Assembly: GCA_963971405.1 (NCBI GenBank)
Contig: OZ020487.1
Coordinates: forward strand, 20,197,371-20,261,370
Origin: Psococerastis gibbosa
Lineage: Eukaryota; Arthropoda; Insecta; Psocodea; Psocidae
Reading direction: 5' to 3'
DNA: 64,000 nt
Below the pieces are notes generated by a model. That model saw only the letters and a program-made list of their open reading frames with translations. It did no database searches and was not told the DNA's origin. Each line of letters opens with the position of its first letter. Positions within the stretch are counted from its first letter, which is position 1. Below are positions 27,620 to 36,000 of the stretch, piece by piece. Both the position numbers and the translations under genes were made by a program.

Positions 27620-29308
27620 ATGAACTCAAGGACACGTCAGCAAATTAATTGCCCAGTTTTTGGGTTTCCATGTGAATTGAACCCACTGCAGTTGCCAACA
27701 TATTTTGATGCCATGAAGGGTTATTTGTGGATCAAATATGAACTTAAACCGAAAACGTCATCAAAAGAGCCAACAATTGGGGAAATAGCAGTGAATTTGG
27801 CGGAAAAGATAGAAAAGATTTGGAATAACGCATCTCTGCCCACGGTAACACGCACACGAGTTTTGCAGTTGATTCGTACCTATCACAACAATTATCGGAA
27901 CTTATTAAAGCCGTATAAAACTAGAAAAACCAATAATAATTACTTGAAACGCCTGAATAAATTTACGGACGGTTCACGCAAACTTTTTGATATTTCCTAT
28001 TGCAAATGTGTGTGTTTTGAAAGTTGTTTGTGCCCTAAAGCTTTAAAAGTCCCTAAACCTGAGTGGACGTTTCTTATTGACCAAAGAACAGCCCGAAACA
28101 TGATTATTGGCACAGTAGACATGTCATCCGTCAGATTAGAGAGCCGAAAGAGAAAAAGGTCAACAAGGAAGAGATTAGAATATTCTGAAGAAGAGCTGGA
28201 GTTTACAGGTTCTCCAATCTCATCTCCACTACCATTTCATTCGACTGACGAAGAAAATAATGCAGATTCGTGGGATAATTTCACAGTAAAAAAGCAACGC
28301 TACACAGAAGAAGATAATATTCCTATTCCTAAAACATTGTCATTGCCAAAAGATTTGAGACTTACTATGCCTACGCTCGCAATTACCTGTGACCGTACTG
28401 GCGTTTCCGACAGAACTGCCGCTATGTTAGCATCGGCTGTCTTGCAGGACTTTGGAATTATAACGCCAGGCGATCAGAGCCTAGTGGTTGATCGGTCAAA
28501 AGTTCGACGAGAAAGAGCCAAGATGCGTAGTGACTTGGCTGATGCCAATGGTTCTAATCATATGATAACTGGCTTGTATTTTGATGGTAGAAAAGATAAA
28601 ACTCTTGTTAATGAGAAAATTGAAGGGAAATTCCATAGAAAGACTGTTGCCGAGGAACATTATTCTCTTATTGGTGAACCTGGAGGAATTTATATTGGCC
28701 ATGTTTCTGTAGAATCAAGCAAGGCCGCCAAAGTTGTGTCAAATATTGTTGAATGTCTTCCAGAAAAGACGTGTGGTATGACTTCACTGAAAGCCGTTGG
28801 GTGCGATGGTACCGTAATAAATACAGGCTGCAAAAACGGTGTCATTCGTGGATTGGAGCAAACACTCGGGAAATCATTGCAATGGCTCATTTGCATGCTT
28901 CATGCAAATGAACTTCCGTTGAGGCACTTGCTGCAGCATCTTGACGGCGTCACTACTGGGCCAGAGTGTTTTTCTGGGCCCATTGGGAAGGCACTGCTAT
29001 TTTGCGAAACTCTTCCTGTTGTGGCATTTTTGCCTATTGCGACAACAATGCCAATCATTGACAAAAAAGACCTGAGCACGGACCAAGCCTATCTTCATGA
29101 AATAATTGAAGCTGTGCGCTCAGGTTCTTGCCCCAGCAGTTTGGCTAACAAAAACCCTGGCAGAATGAACCACTCACGGTGGCTTACGACAGCAAATAGA
29201 ATTTTGCGCCTCTACATTGCGGCAATATCGCCATGCCCTAACCTATTCATTTTGGCTGAATTCATAATGAGGGTCTATGGACCCATGTGGTTTACAATAA
29301 AATGTTAG
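27620..29308 (+). CDS. Transposase N-terminal and catalytic-core fragment, 562 aa
   Basis: Domains seen in order are as follows. Residues 1-125 are a helical N-terminal region rich in conserved-looking hydrophobics (IGEIAVNLAEKIEKIW and VLQLIRTYHNNYRNLL). Residues 128-138 hold a Cys cluster, CKCVCFESCLC, possibly metal-binding. Residues 171-187 hold a strongly basic stretch (SRKRKRSTRKR), a likely nuclear localisation signal. An acidic, Ser-rich linker covers about 188-235. An RNase H-like core follows, with YFDGRKDKTL (D322), VGCDGTVINTG (D396), CMLHANEL (C425, H428) and NHSRWLTTANR (R520, W521). The fragment ends at TAG right after MWFTIKC and lacks the C-terminal glutamate. The N-terminus shows no clear BED or THAP finger, which is unusual for hAT and P proteins respectively. 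Proteins of this organisation are common as uncharacterised transposon-derived entries in arthropods (recollection, not a search). Confidence 0.85.
   Translation: MNSRTRQQINCPVFGFPCELNPLQLPTYFDAMKGYLWIKYELKPKTSSKEPTIGEIAVNLAEKIEKIWNNASLPTVTRTRVLQLIRTYHNNYRNLLKPYKTRKTNNNYLKRLNKFTDGSRKLFDISYCKCVCFESCLCPKALKVPKPEWTFLIDQRTARNMIIGTVDMSSVRLESRKRKRSTRKRLEYSEEELEFTGSPISSPLPFHSTDEENNADSWDNFTVKKQRYTEEDNIPIPKTLSLPKDLRLTMPTLAITCDRTGVSDRTAAMLASAVLQDFGIITPGDQSLVVDRSKVRRERAKMRSDLADANGSNHMITGLYFDGRKDKTLVNEKIEGKFHRKTVAEEHYSLIGEPGGIYIGHVSVESSKAAKVVSNIVECLPEKTCGMTSLKAVGCDGTVINTGCKNGVIRGLEQTLGKSLQWLICMLHANELPLRHLLQHLDGVTTGPECFSGPIGKALLFCETLPVVAFLPIATTMPIIDKKDLSTDQAYLHEIIEAVRSGSCPSSLANKNPGRMNHSRWLTTANRILRLYIAAISPCPNLFILAEFIMRVYGPMWFTIKC
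29306..29308 (+). other. In-frame TAG stop disrupting the transposase
   Basis: TAG falls between the codons for C562 and P564 in an otherwise open frame. Single-base origins from AAG, CAG, GAG, TGG, TTG, TCG, TAT or TAC are possible. It is the only nonsense codon in about 750 codons, which implies a young or recently inactivated copy. Confidence 0.9.
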
Positions 29309-29338
29309 CCAAAATGCACAGAAGGTGCCAAACATCTG

Positions 29339-29869
29339 ATGGAGACAATCGTTCGAAGTCGCTATTTAAGTGACGATCTAAAAAAAATTGTTGACCCTGT
29401 AATACAACGAAATGGATATTTTGGGCACCCCGAAAATATTTTGCTTGCAATGCTGGTCGATGACAGAAAAGCTATACGGGAGTTGGCTTACCGGAGAATT
29501 ATTAAAGCACGTACTAACCAAAGGAGCAGGAAAAGAATCAGAGAATTTAAACAACCGAAATTCAATTTTGGTTCTACTGACTACATTAATATGGTATATT
29601 GGCGAGACACTACAGTTACAGAGCCACCACTTTTGAGCAATTGGACGACGGATAAATTACTTCAATCAGTGAATATGAAGGAGAAAGGATTCAAAAAAAT
29701 TCTCCAACTTCCATGTCATACGCAGGCTGTGGAACGATGCGTTAAACTAGTTACTGAAGCATCAGAATCGGTAGTTGGAGAGTCAGCAAGAGATGGCTTC
29801 ATCCGCAGCCGAATTATCTCTCGTCAAAAAATGCCATCCTTTGAAACAAAGAAGGAATACAGTGTCTGA
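29339..29869 (+). CDS. Transposase C-terminal fragment, 176 aa
   Basis: This frame is in register with the upstream fragment. Ten codons separate the TAG from the ATG at 29339, and they are open, so this ATG is probably an internal methionine rather than a true start. The fragment holds the likely last part of the catalytic fold: a helical stretch VDDRKAIRELAYRRIIKA, a basic stretch (SRKRIREFKQPK), and LPCHTQAVERCVKLVTEAS, where the glutamate at fragment residue 132 (full-frame codon about 705) is the best candidate for the final acidic residue. It ends RDGFIRSRIISRQK followed by a short tail. Alone it would not be a functional transposase. An antisense open frame and a +1-frame open stretch (29412-29636) overlap and are shadows. 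Confidence 0.72.
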   Translation: METIVRSRYLSDDLKKIVDPVIQRNGYFGHPENILLAMLVDDRKAIRELAYRRIIKARTNQRSRKRIREFKQPKFNFGSTDYINMVYWRDTTVTEPPLLSNWTTDKLLQSVNMKEKGFKKILQLPCHTQAVERCVKLVTEASESVVGESARDGFIRSRIISRQKMPSFETKKEYSV

Positions 29870-29895
29870 AAAATTTAAGGTTGTTTTTTTACAAA

Positions 29896-29901
29896 AATAA
29901 A
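29896..29901 (+). terminator. Polyadenylation signal AATAAA
   Basis: AATAAA lies 27 bp after the transposase TGA, inside the element. The GT/T-rich stretch TTAAGGTTGTTTTTTT just before it and the A-rich DNA around it make the exact cleavage site unclear. It is the first canonical hexamer after the frame and fits the transcription unit. AATAAAA-type strings further on (about 30065) are alternatives. Confidence 0.5.
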
Positions 29902-29945
29902 AAAAATATGAAAAAACATAGCTAAATTTTTAAAAAAATGACATA

Positions 29946-29976
29946 ATTCAAAACTTTGAGACCCCTGGGGCACCTC
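29946..29976 (-). promoter_or_regulatory. Subterminal inverted repeat, right arm
   Basis: On the minus strand this reads GAGGTGCCCCAGGG (29976 down to 29963), followed by CTCAAAGTTTTGAAT. It is the mirror of the left subterminal block, 126 bp from the right tip. It also lies in the 3' untranslated part of the transposase transcript. Confidence 0.6.
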
Positions 29977-30089
29977 AAAAATTTTTTTTTGAGACTCGAT
30001 ATTTTGCGAGCGTGGTTTTAGCAGCATTTGGCACGTTATTTTAACTATTAAATACAATTTAAAAAATAAAAGTTTTTTCCCTATACCTA

Positions 30090-30102
30090 TCGCTCCACCC
30101 TA
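30090..30102 (-). repeat. Terminal inverted repeat, right (13 bp perfect)
   Basis: TCGCTCCACCCTA is the inverted partner of the left end. It would be a transposase cleavage end. Confidence 0.94.
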
Positions 30103-30110
30103 ATGAACAC
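30103..30110. repeat. Target-site duplication, right copy (ATGAACAC)
   Basis: This is the second copy of the 8-bp target duplication. It is followed by GCAGAAGCAACTGCTC, the expected continuation of the split monomer (compare 23660 onward). Confidence 0.95.
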
Positions 30111-33074
30111 GCAGAAGCAACTGCTCAATGTTGAGTACTATACAATGAGCCAAAATAAGCAAAATTAAGACACCCATGTCATTTCAAGACCTTTAAAAAA
30201 AAAAATAAGTAAATAGCTATTTTTCTTATTCTTGTCGAATGAATTTTTTTTAGCTACAATTACACCGATGAACACGCAGAAGCAATTGGTCAATGTTAAG
30301 TACAATACATTGAGCCTAAATAACCAAAATTACGACACCTATATCTTTTTAAGACCTTTAAAAAAAGAAAATAACGAAATAGCTATTTTTCTTATTCTTG
30401 TCGAATGAATTTTTTGTAGCTAAATTTACACCGACGAACACGCACGAGCAATTGCTCAATGTTAGGTACAATACAGTGAGCCAACATAAGCAAAATTAAG
30501 ACACCTATATCTTTTTAAGACCTTTAAAAAAAAAAATTAACTAAATTGCTATTTTTCTTATTCATGTCTTGTGAATTTTTAGTAGCTACATTTACACGGA
30601 TGAACACGCAGGAGCATTTGCCCAATGTTAGGTACAGTACAATGAGCCAAAATAAGCAAAATTAGGACACCTATATCTTTTAAAGACCTTTAAAAAAATA
30701 AAATAAGTAAATAGCTATTTTTCTGATTCCTGTCGAATGAATTTTTTTTAGCTACATTTACACCGATGAACACGCAGAAGCAACTGCTCAATGTTAAGTA
30801 CAATACAATGAGCCGAAATAAGCCAAATTAAGACACCCATACCATATCAAAACCTTTAAAAAAAATAAAATAAGTATATAGCTATTTTTGGTATTCTTGT
30901 CGAATGAATTTTTTTTAGCTACATTTACACCGATGAACACGCAGAAGCACTTGCTCAATGTTAAGTACAATACAATGAGCCAACATAAGCAAAATTAAGA
31001 CACCTATATCTTATTAAGACCTTAAAAAAAAGAAAATAACTAAATAGCTATTTTTCTTATTCTTGTCGAATGAATTTTTAGTAGCTACATTTACACGGAT
31101 GAACACGCAGGAGCATTTGCTCAATGTTAGGTACATTACAATGAGCAGAAATTAGCAAAATTAGGACACCTATATCTTTTAAAGACCTTTAAAAAAATAA
31201 AATAAGTAAATAGCTATTTTTCTGATTCCTGTCGAATGAATTTTTTTTTAGCTACATTTACACCGATGAACACGCAGAAGCAACTGCTCAATGTTGAGTA
31301 CTATACAATGAGCCAAAATAAGCAAAATTAAGACACCCATGTCATTTCAAGACCATTAAAAAAAAAAATAAGTAAATAGCTATTTTTCTTATTCTTGTCG
31401 AATGAATTTTTTTTAGCTACAATTACACCGATGAACACGCAGAAGCAATTGGTCAATGTTAAGTACAATACATTGAGCCTAAATAACCAAAATTACGACA
31501 CCTATATCTTTTTAAGACCTTTAAAAAAAGAAAATAACGAAATAACTATTTTTCTTATTCTTGTCGAATGAATTTTTTGTAGCTAAATTTACACCGACGA
31601 ACACGCACGAGCAATTGCTCAATGTTAGGTACAATACAGTGAGCCAACATAAGCAAAATTAAGACACCTATATCTTTTTAAGACCTTTAAAAAAAAAAAT
31701 TAACTAAATTGCTATTTTTCTTATTCATGTCTTGTGAATTTTTAGTAGCTACATTTACACGGATGAACACGCAGGAGCATTTGCCCAATGTTAGGTACAG
31801 TACAATGAGCCAAAATAAGCAAAATTAGGACACCTATATCTTTTAAAGACCTTTAAAAAAATAAAATAAGTAAATAGCTATTTTTCTGATTCCTGTCGAA
31901 TGAATTTTTTTTAGCTACAATTACACCGATGAACACGCAGAAGCAACTGCTCAATGTTAAGTACAATACAATGAGCCGAAATAAGCCAAATTAAGACACC
32001 CATACCATATCAAAACCTTTAAAAAAAATAAAATAAGTATATAGCTATTTTTGGTATTCTTGTCGAATGAATTTTTTTTAGCTACATTTACACCGATGAA
32101 CACGCAGAAGCACTTGCTCAATGTTAAGTACTATACATTGAGCCAAAATAAGCAAAATTAAGACACCCATATCATTTCAAGACCTTTAAAAAAATAAAAT
32201 AAGTAAATAGCTATTTTTCTGATTCCTGTCGAATGAATTTTTTTTAGCTACATTTACACCGATGAACACGCAGAAGCAACTGCTCAATGTTTAATACAAT
32301 ACAATGAGCCAAAATAAACAAAATTAAGACACCTATATCTTTTAAAGACCTTTAAAAAAATAAAATAAGTAAATAGCTATTTTTCTGATTCCTGTCGAAT
32401 GAATTTTTTTTAGCTACATTTACACCTTTGAACACGCAAAAGCAACTGCTCAATGTTAAGAACAATACAATGAGCCAAAATAAGCAAAATTAAGACACCC
32501 ATATCATTTCAAGACCTTTAAAAAAAAAAAATAAGTAAATAGCTTTTTTTCTTATTCTTGTCGAATGAATTTTTTTTAGCTACAATTACACCGATGAACA
32601 CGCAGGAGCAATTGCTTAATGTTATGTACAATACAATGAGCCGAAGTAAGCAAAATATGACACCCATATCATATCAAAACCTTTAAAAAAAATAAAATAA
32701 GTATATAGCTATTTTTGGTATTCTTGTCGAATGAATTTTATTTAGCTACATTTACACCGATGAACACGCAGAAGCAATTGGTCAATGTTAAGTACAATAC
32801 ATTGAGCCAAAATAAGAAAAATTAAGACACCCATATCATTTCAAGACCTTTAAAAAAAAAATAAGTAAATAGCTATTTTTCTTATTCTTGTCGAATGAAT
32901 TTTTTTTAGCTACAATTACACAGATGAACACGCAGGAGCAATTGCTCAATGTTATGTACAATACAATGAGCCGAAATAAGGAAAATTATGACACCCATAT
33001 CATATCAAAACCTTTAAAAAAAATAAAATAAGTATATAGCTATTTTTCTTATTCTTGTCGAATGAATTTTTTTT

Positions 33075-36000
33075 AGCTCCACTTACACCGATGAACACGC
33101 AGGAGCAATTGGTCAATGTTAAGTACAATACAGTGAGCCTAAATAACCAAAATTAAGACACCTATATCTTTTTAAGACCTTTAAAAAAAGGAAAATAATG
33201 AAATAGCTATTTTTCTTATTCTTGTCGAATAAATTTTATGTAGCTACATTTGCACCGATGAACACGCTGGAGCAATTGCTAAATGTAAGGTACAATACAG
33301 TGAGCCAAAATAAGCAAAACTAGGACACCCATATCTATTCAAGACCTTTAAAAAAAATAAAATAAGTATGTAGCTATTTTTCTTATTCTTGTCGAATGAA
33401 TTTTTAGTAGCTACATTTACACGGATGAACACGCAGGAGCATTTACTCAATGTTAGGTACAATACAGTGAGCCAACATAAGCAAAATTAAGACACCTATA
33501 TCTTATTAAGATAAAAGAAAATAAGTAAATAGCTATTTTTCTGATTCCTGTCGAATGAATTTTTTTTAGCTACATTTACACCGATGAACACGTTGAAGCA
33601 ACAGCTTAATGTTAAGTACAATACAATGAGCCAAAATAAGCAAAATTAAGACACCCATATCATTTCAAGACCTTTAAAAAAAATAAAATAAGGAAATATC
33701 TATTTTTCTTATTCTTGTCGAATGAATTTTTTTTAGCTACATTTACACCGATGAACATGCAGGAGCAATTGCTCAATGTTAGTGCAATACAATGAGGCAA
33801 AATAAGCAAAATTAAGACACCCATATCATTTCAAGACCTTTAAAAAAAATAAAATAAGGAAATATCTATTTTTCTTATTCTTGTCGAATGAATTTTTTTT
33901 AGCTACATTTACACCTATGAACTCGCAGGAGCAATTGCTCAATCGTAAGCACAATACGGTGAGCCAAAATAAGCAAAATAAAGACTCCCATATCATAACA
34001 AGACCTTTAAAAAAAATAAAATAAGTAAATAGCTATTTTTCTGATTCCTGTCGAATGAATTTTTTGAGCTACATTTACACCGATGAACACGCAGAAGCAA
34101 CTGCTCAATGTTTAGTACAATACAATGAGCCAAAATAAGCAAAATTAAGACACCTATATCTTTTAAGGACCTTTAAAAAAATAAAATAAGTAAGTAGCTA
34201 TTTTTCTGATTCCTGTCGAATGAATTTTTTTTAGCTACATTTACACCTTTGAACACGCAAAAGCAACTGCTCAATGTTACGAACAATACAATGAGCACAA
34301 ATAAGCAAAATTAAGACACCCATATCATTTCAAGACCTTTAAAAAAAAAAATAAGTAAATAGCTATTTTTCTTATTCTTGTCGAATGAATTTTTCTTAGC
34401 TACAATTACACCGATGAACACGCAGGAGCAATTGCTTAATGTTAGGTACAATACAATGAGCCAAAATAAGCAAAATTAAGACACCTATATCATTTAAAGA
34501 CCTTTAAAAAAATAAAATAAGTAAATAGCTATTTTTCTGATTCCTGTCGAATGAATTTTTTTTAGCTACATTTACACCTTTGAACACGCAGAAGCAACTG
34601 CTCAATGTTAAGAACAATACAGTGAGCCAAAATAAGCAAAATTAAGACACCCATATCATTTCAAGACCTTTAAAAAAAAAAAATAAGTAAATAGCTATTT
34701 TTCTTATTCTTGTCGAATGAATTTTTTTTAGCTACAATTACACCGATGAACACGCAGGAGCAATTGCTTAATGTTAAGTACAATACAATGAGCCGAAATA
34801 AGCAAAATTATGACACCCATATCATATCAAAACCTTTAAAAAAAATAAAATAAGTATATAGCTATTTTTGGTATTCTTGTCGAATGAATTTTTTTTAGCT
34901 ACATTTACACCGATGAACACGCAGAAGCAATTGGTCAATGTTAAGTACAATACATTGAGCCAAAATAAGAAAAATTAAGACACCCATATCATTTCAAGAC
35001 CTTTAAAAAAAAAATAAGTAAATAGCTATTTTTCTTATTCTTGTCGAATGAATTTTTTTTAGCTACAATTACACCGATGAACACGCAGGAGCAATTGCTC
35101 AATGTTATGTACAATACAATGAGCCGAAATAAGCAAAATTAAGACACCCATATCATTTCAAGACCTTTAAAAAAAATAAAATAAGGAAATATCTATTTTT
35201 CTTATTCTTGTCGAATGAATTTTTTTTAGCTACATTTACACCTATGAACTCGCAGGAGCAACTGCTCAATCTTAACCACAATAAGGTGAGCCAAAATAAG
35301 CAAAATAAAGACTCCCATGTCATATCAAGACCTTTAAAAAAAATAAAATAAGTAAATAGCTATTTTTCTGATTCCTGTCGAATGAATTTTTTTTAGCTAC
35401 ATTTACACCGATGAACACGCAGAAGCAATTGGTCAATGTTTAGTACAATACAATGAGCCAAAATAAGCAAAATTAAGACCGCTATATCTTTTAAAGACCT
35501 TTAAAAAAATAAAATAAGTAAATAGCTATTTTTCTGATTCCTGTCGAATGAATTTTTTTTAGCTACATTTACACCGATGAACACGCAGAAGCAACTGCTC
35601 AATGTTAAGTACAATGCAATGAGCCGAAATAAGCCAAATTAAGACACCCATACCATATCAAAACCTTTAAAAAAAATAAAATAAGTATATAGCTATTTTT
35701 GGTATTCTTGTCGAATGAATTTTTTTTAGCTACATTTACACCGATGAACACGCAGAAGCACTTGCTCAATGTTAAGTACTATACATTGAGCCAAAATAAG
35801 CAAAATTAAGACACCCATATCATTTCAAGACCTTTAAAAAAATAAAATAAGTAAATAGCTATTTTTCTGATTCCTGTCGAATGAATTTTTTTTAGCTACA
35901 TTTACACCGATGAACACGCAGAAGCAACTGCTCAATGTTTAATACAATACAATGAGCCAAAATAAGCAAAATTAAGACACCTATATCTTTTAAAGACCTT

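Larger units (their letters stand above)
27620..29869 (+). pseudogene. hAT-like transposase, interrupted by one in-frame stop
   Basis: The frame opened by ATG 27620 (context CTAAAATGA, with A at -3) continues in the same register to TGA 29867-29869. It would give about 749 residues but for a single TAG at 29306-29308 (codon 563). No frameshift is needed: the codons after TAG continue directly into a conserved-looking C-terminal part. Candidate catalytic residues are D322, D396 and a glutamate near codon 705. The spacings of 74 and about 309 resemble those of Hermes transposase (D180, D248, E572). C425-x-x-H428 and R520-W521 match the hAT C/DxxH and RW motifs. The protein would cut and rejoin DNA at the element ends in the nucleus. 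The TAG context (TGT TAG CCA) does not match the known strong CAR-YYA readthrough signal, so I regard this copy as inactivated. The exact hAT family is not identified. Confidence 0.8.
29870..30089 (+). other. Transposon 3' noncoding region
   Basis: This stretch of about 220 bp is AT-rich. It holds the poly(A) signal, the right subterminal inverted repeat and the inner parts of the right inverted repeat (TAACTATTAAATA at 30042-30054). The minus-strand 60-codon open frame at 29875-30057 lies over these repeats and is not supported as a gene. Confidence 0.7.
27141..30102 (+). mobile_element. hAT-like DNA transposon, 2962 bp, inserted in the satellite
   Basis: The element is a complete class II insertion. 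It starts TAGGGTGGAGCGA and ends with the exact reverse complement. It is flanked by an 8-bp ATGAACAC duplication and carries one transposase frame on the + strand. The end sequence fits the hAT terminal pattern (A at position 2, G at position 5). The internal protein has a CxxH motif and an RW motif placed as in hAT transposases. Base composition changes sharply at both ends, from the satellite to ordinary mixed sequence. The distance between satellite landmarks 26452 and 33244, less 2970 bp, is 3822 bp. The uninterrupted paralogs measure 3824 and 3823 bp, so nothing was lost on insertion. The main alternative is another 8-bp-duplication superfamily such as P or Merlin. I see no THAP zinc finger, which argues against P. 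Confidence 0.9.
26833..32128 (+). repeat. 7-monomer HOR pair (1163 bp each), first copy carrying the transposon
   Basis: The landmark TACATTACAATGAGCAGAAAT is at about 27010 and again at about 31143. Removing the 2962-bp element and one 8-bp target duplication from this 4133-bp spacing leaves 1163 bp, or seven monomers. The same pair without an insertion occurs at 48888/50051 and 58514/59677, each exactly 1163 bp apart. Copy 1 is about 26833-30965 including the element, and copy 2 about 30966-32128. Each first copy ends in the same chimeric monomer, where GCAGAAGCAC is followed by AAGTACAATACAATGAGCC rather than AAGTACTATACATTGAGCC. Confidence 0.85.

Noticed and set aside
28496-28896. Minus-strand open frames of 68 codons inside the transposase (28496-28702, 28690-28896)
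   Set aside because: They are shadows of the well-supported + strand transposase frame, with no independent features.
29300-29314. Programmed stop-codon readthrough at TAG
   Set aside because: The bases after TAG are CCAAAA, not the CAR-YYA context. A plain nonsense mutation is simpler, though homologs would decide.
29412-29636. + strand 74-codon open frame overlapping the C-terminal transposase fragment
   Set aside because: It is in another frame over conserved transposase codons. It is a chance ORF, and no frameshift is needed to explain the protein.
29875-30057. Minus-strand 60-codon open frame at the transposon 3' end
   Set aside because: It overlaps the subterminal inverted repeat and poly-A/T tracts, with nothing suggesting a protein.
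27141-30102. P-element or Merlin assignment for the transposon, on the basis of the 8-bp duplication
   Set aside because: The TIR pattern, nTnnnnAn target, CxxH and RW motifs favour hAT, and no THAP finger is seen. It remains possible pending a profile search.
33244-33462. Recurring antisense 72-codon open frames (also 4175, 38551, 47010, 52154, 61779)
   Set aside because: Same reasoning. They exist because one monomer variant (TTGCACCG type) happens to lack a stop in that frame.
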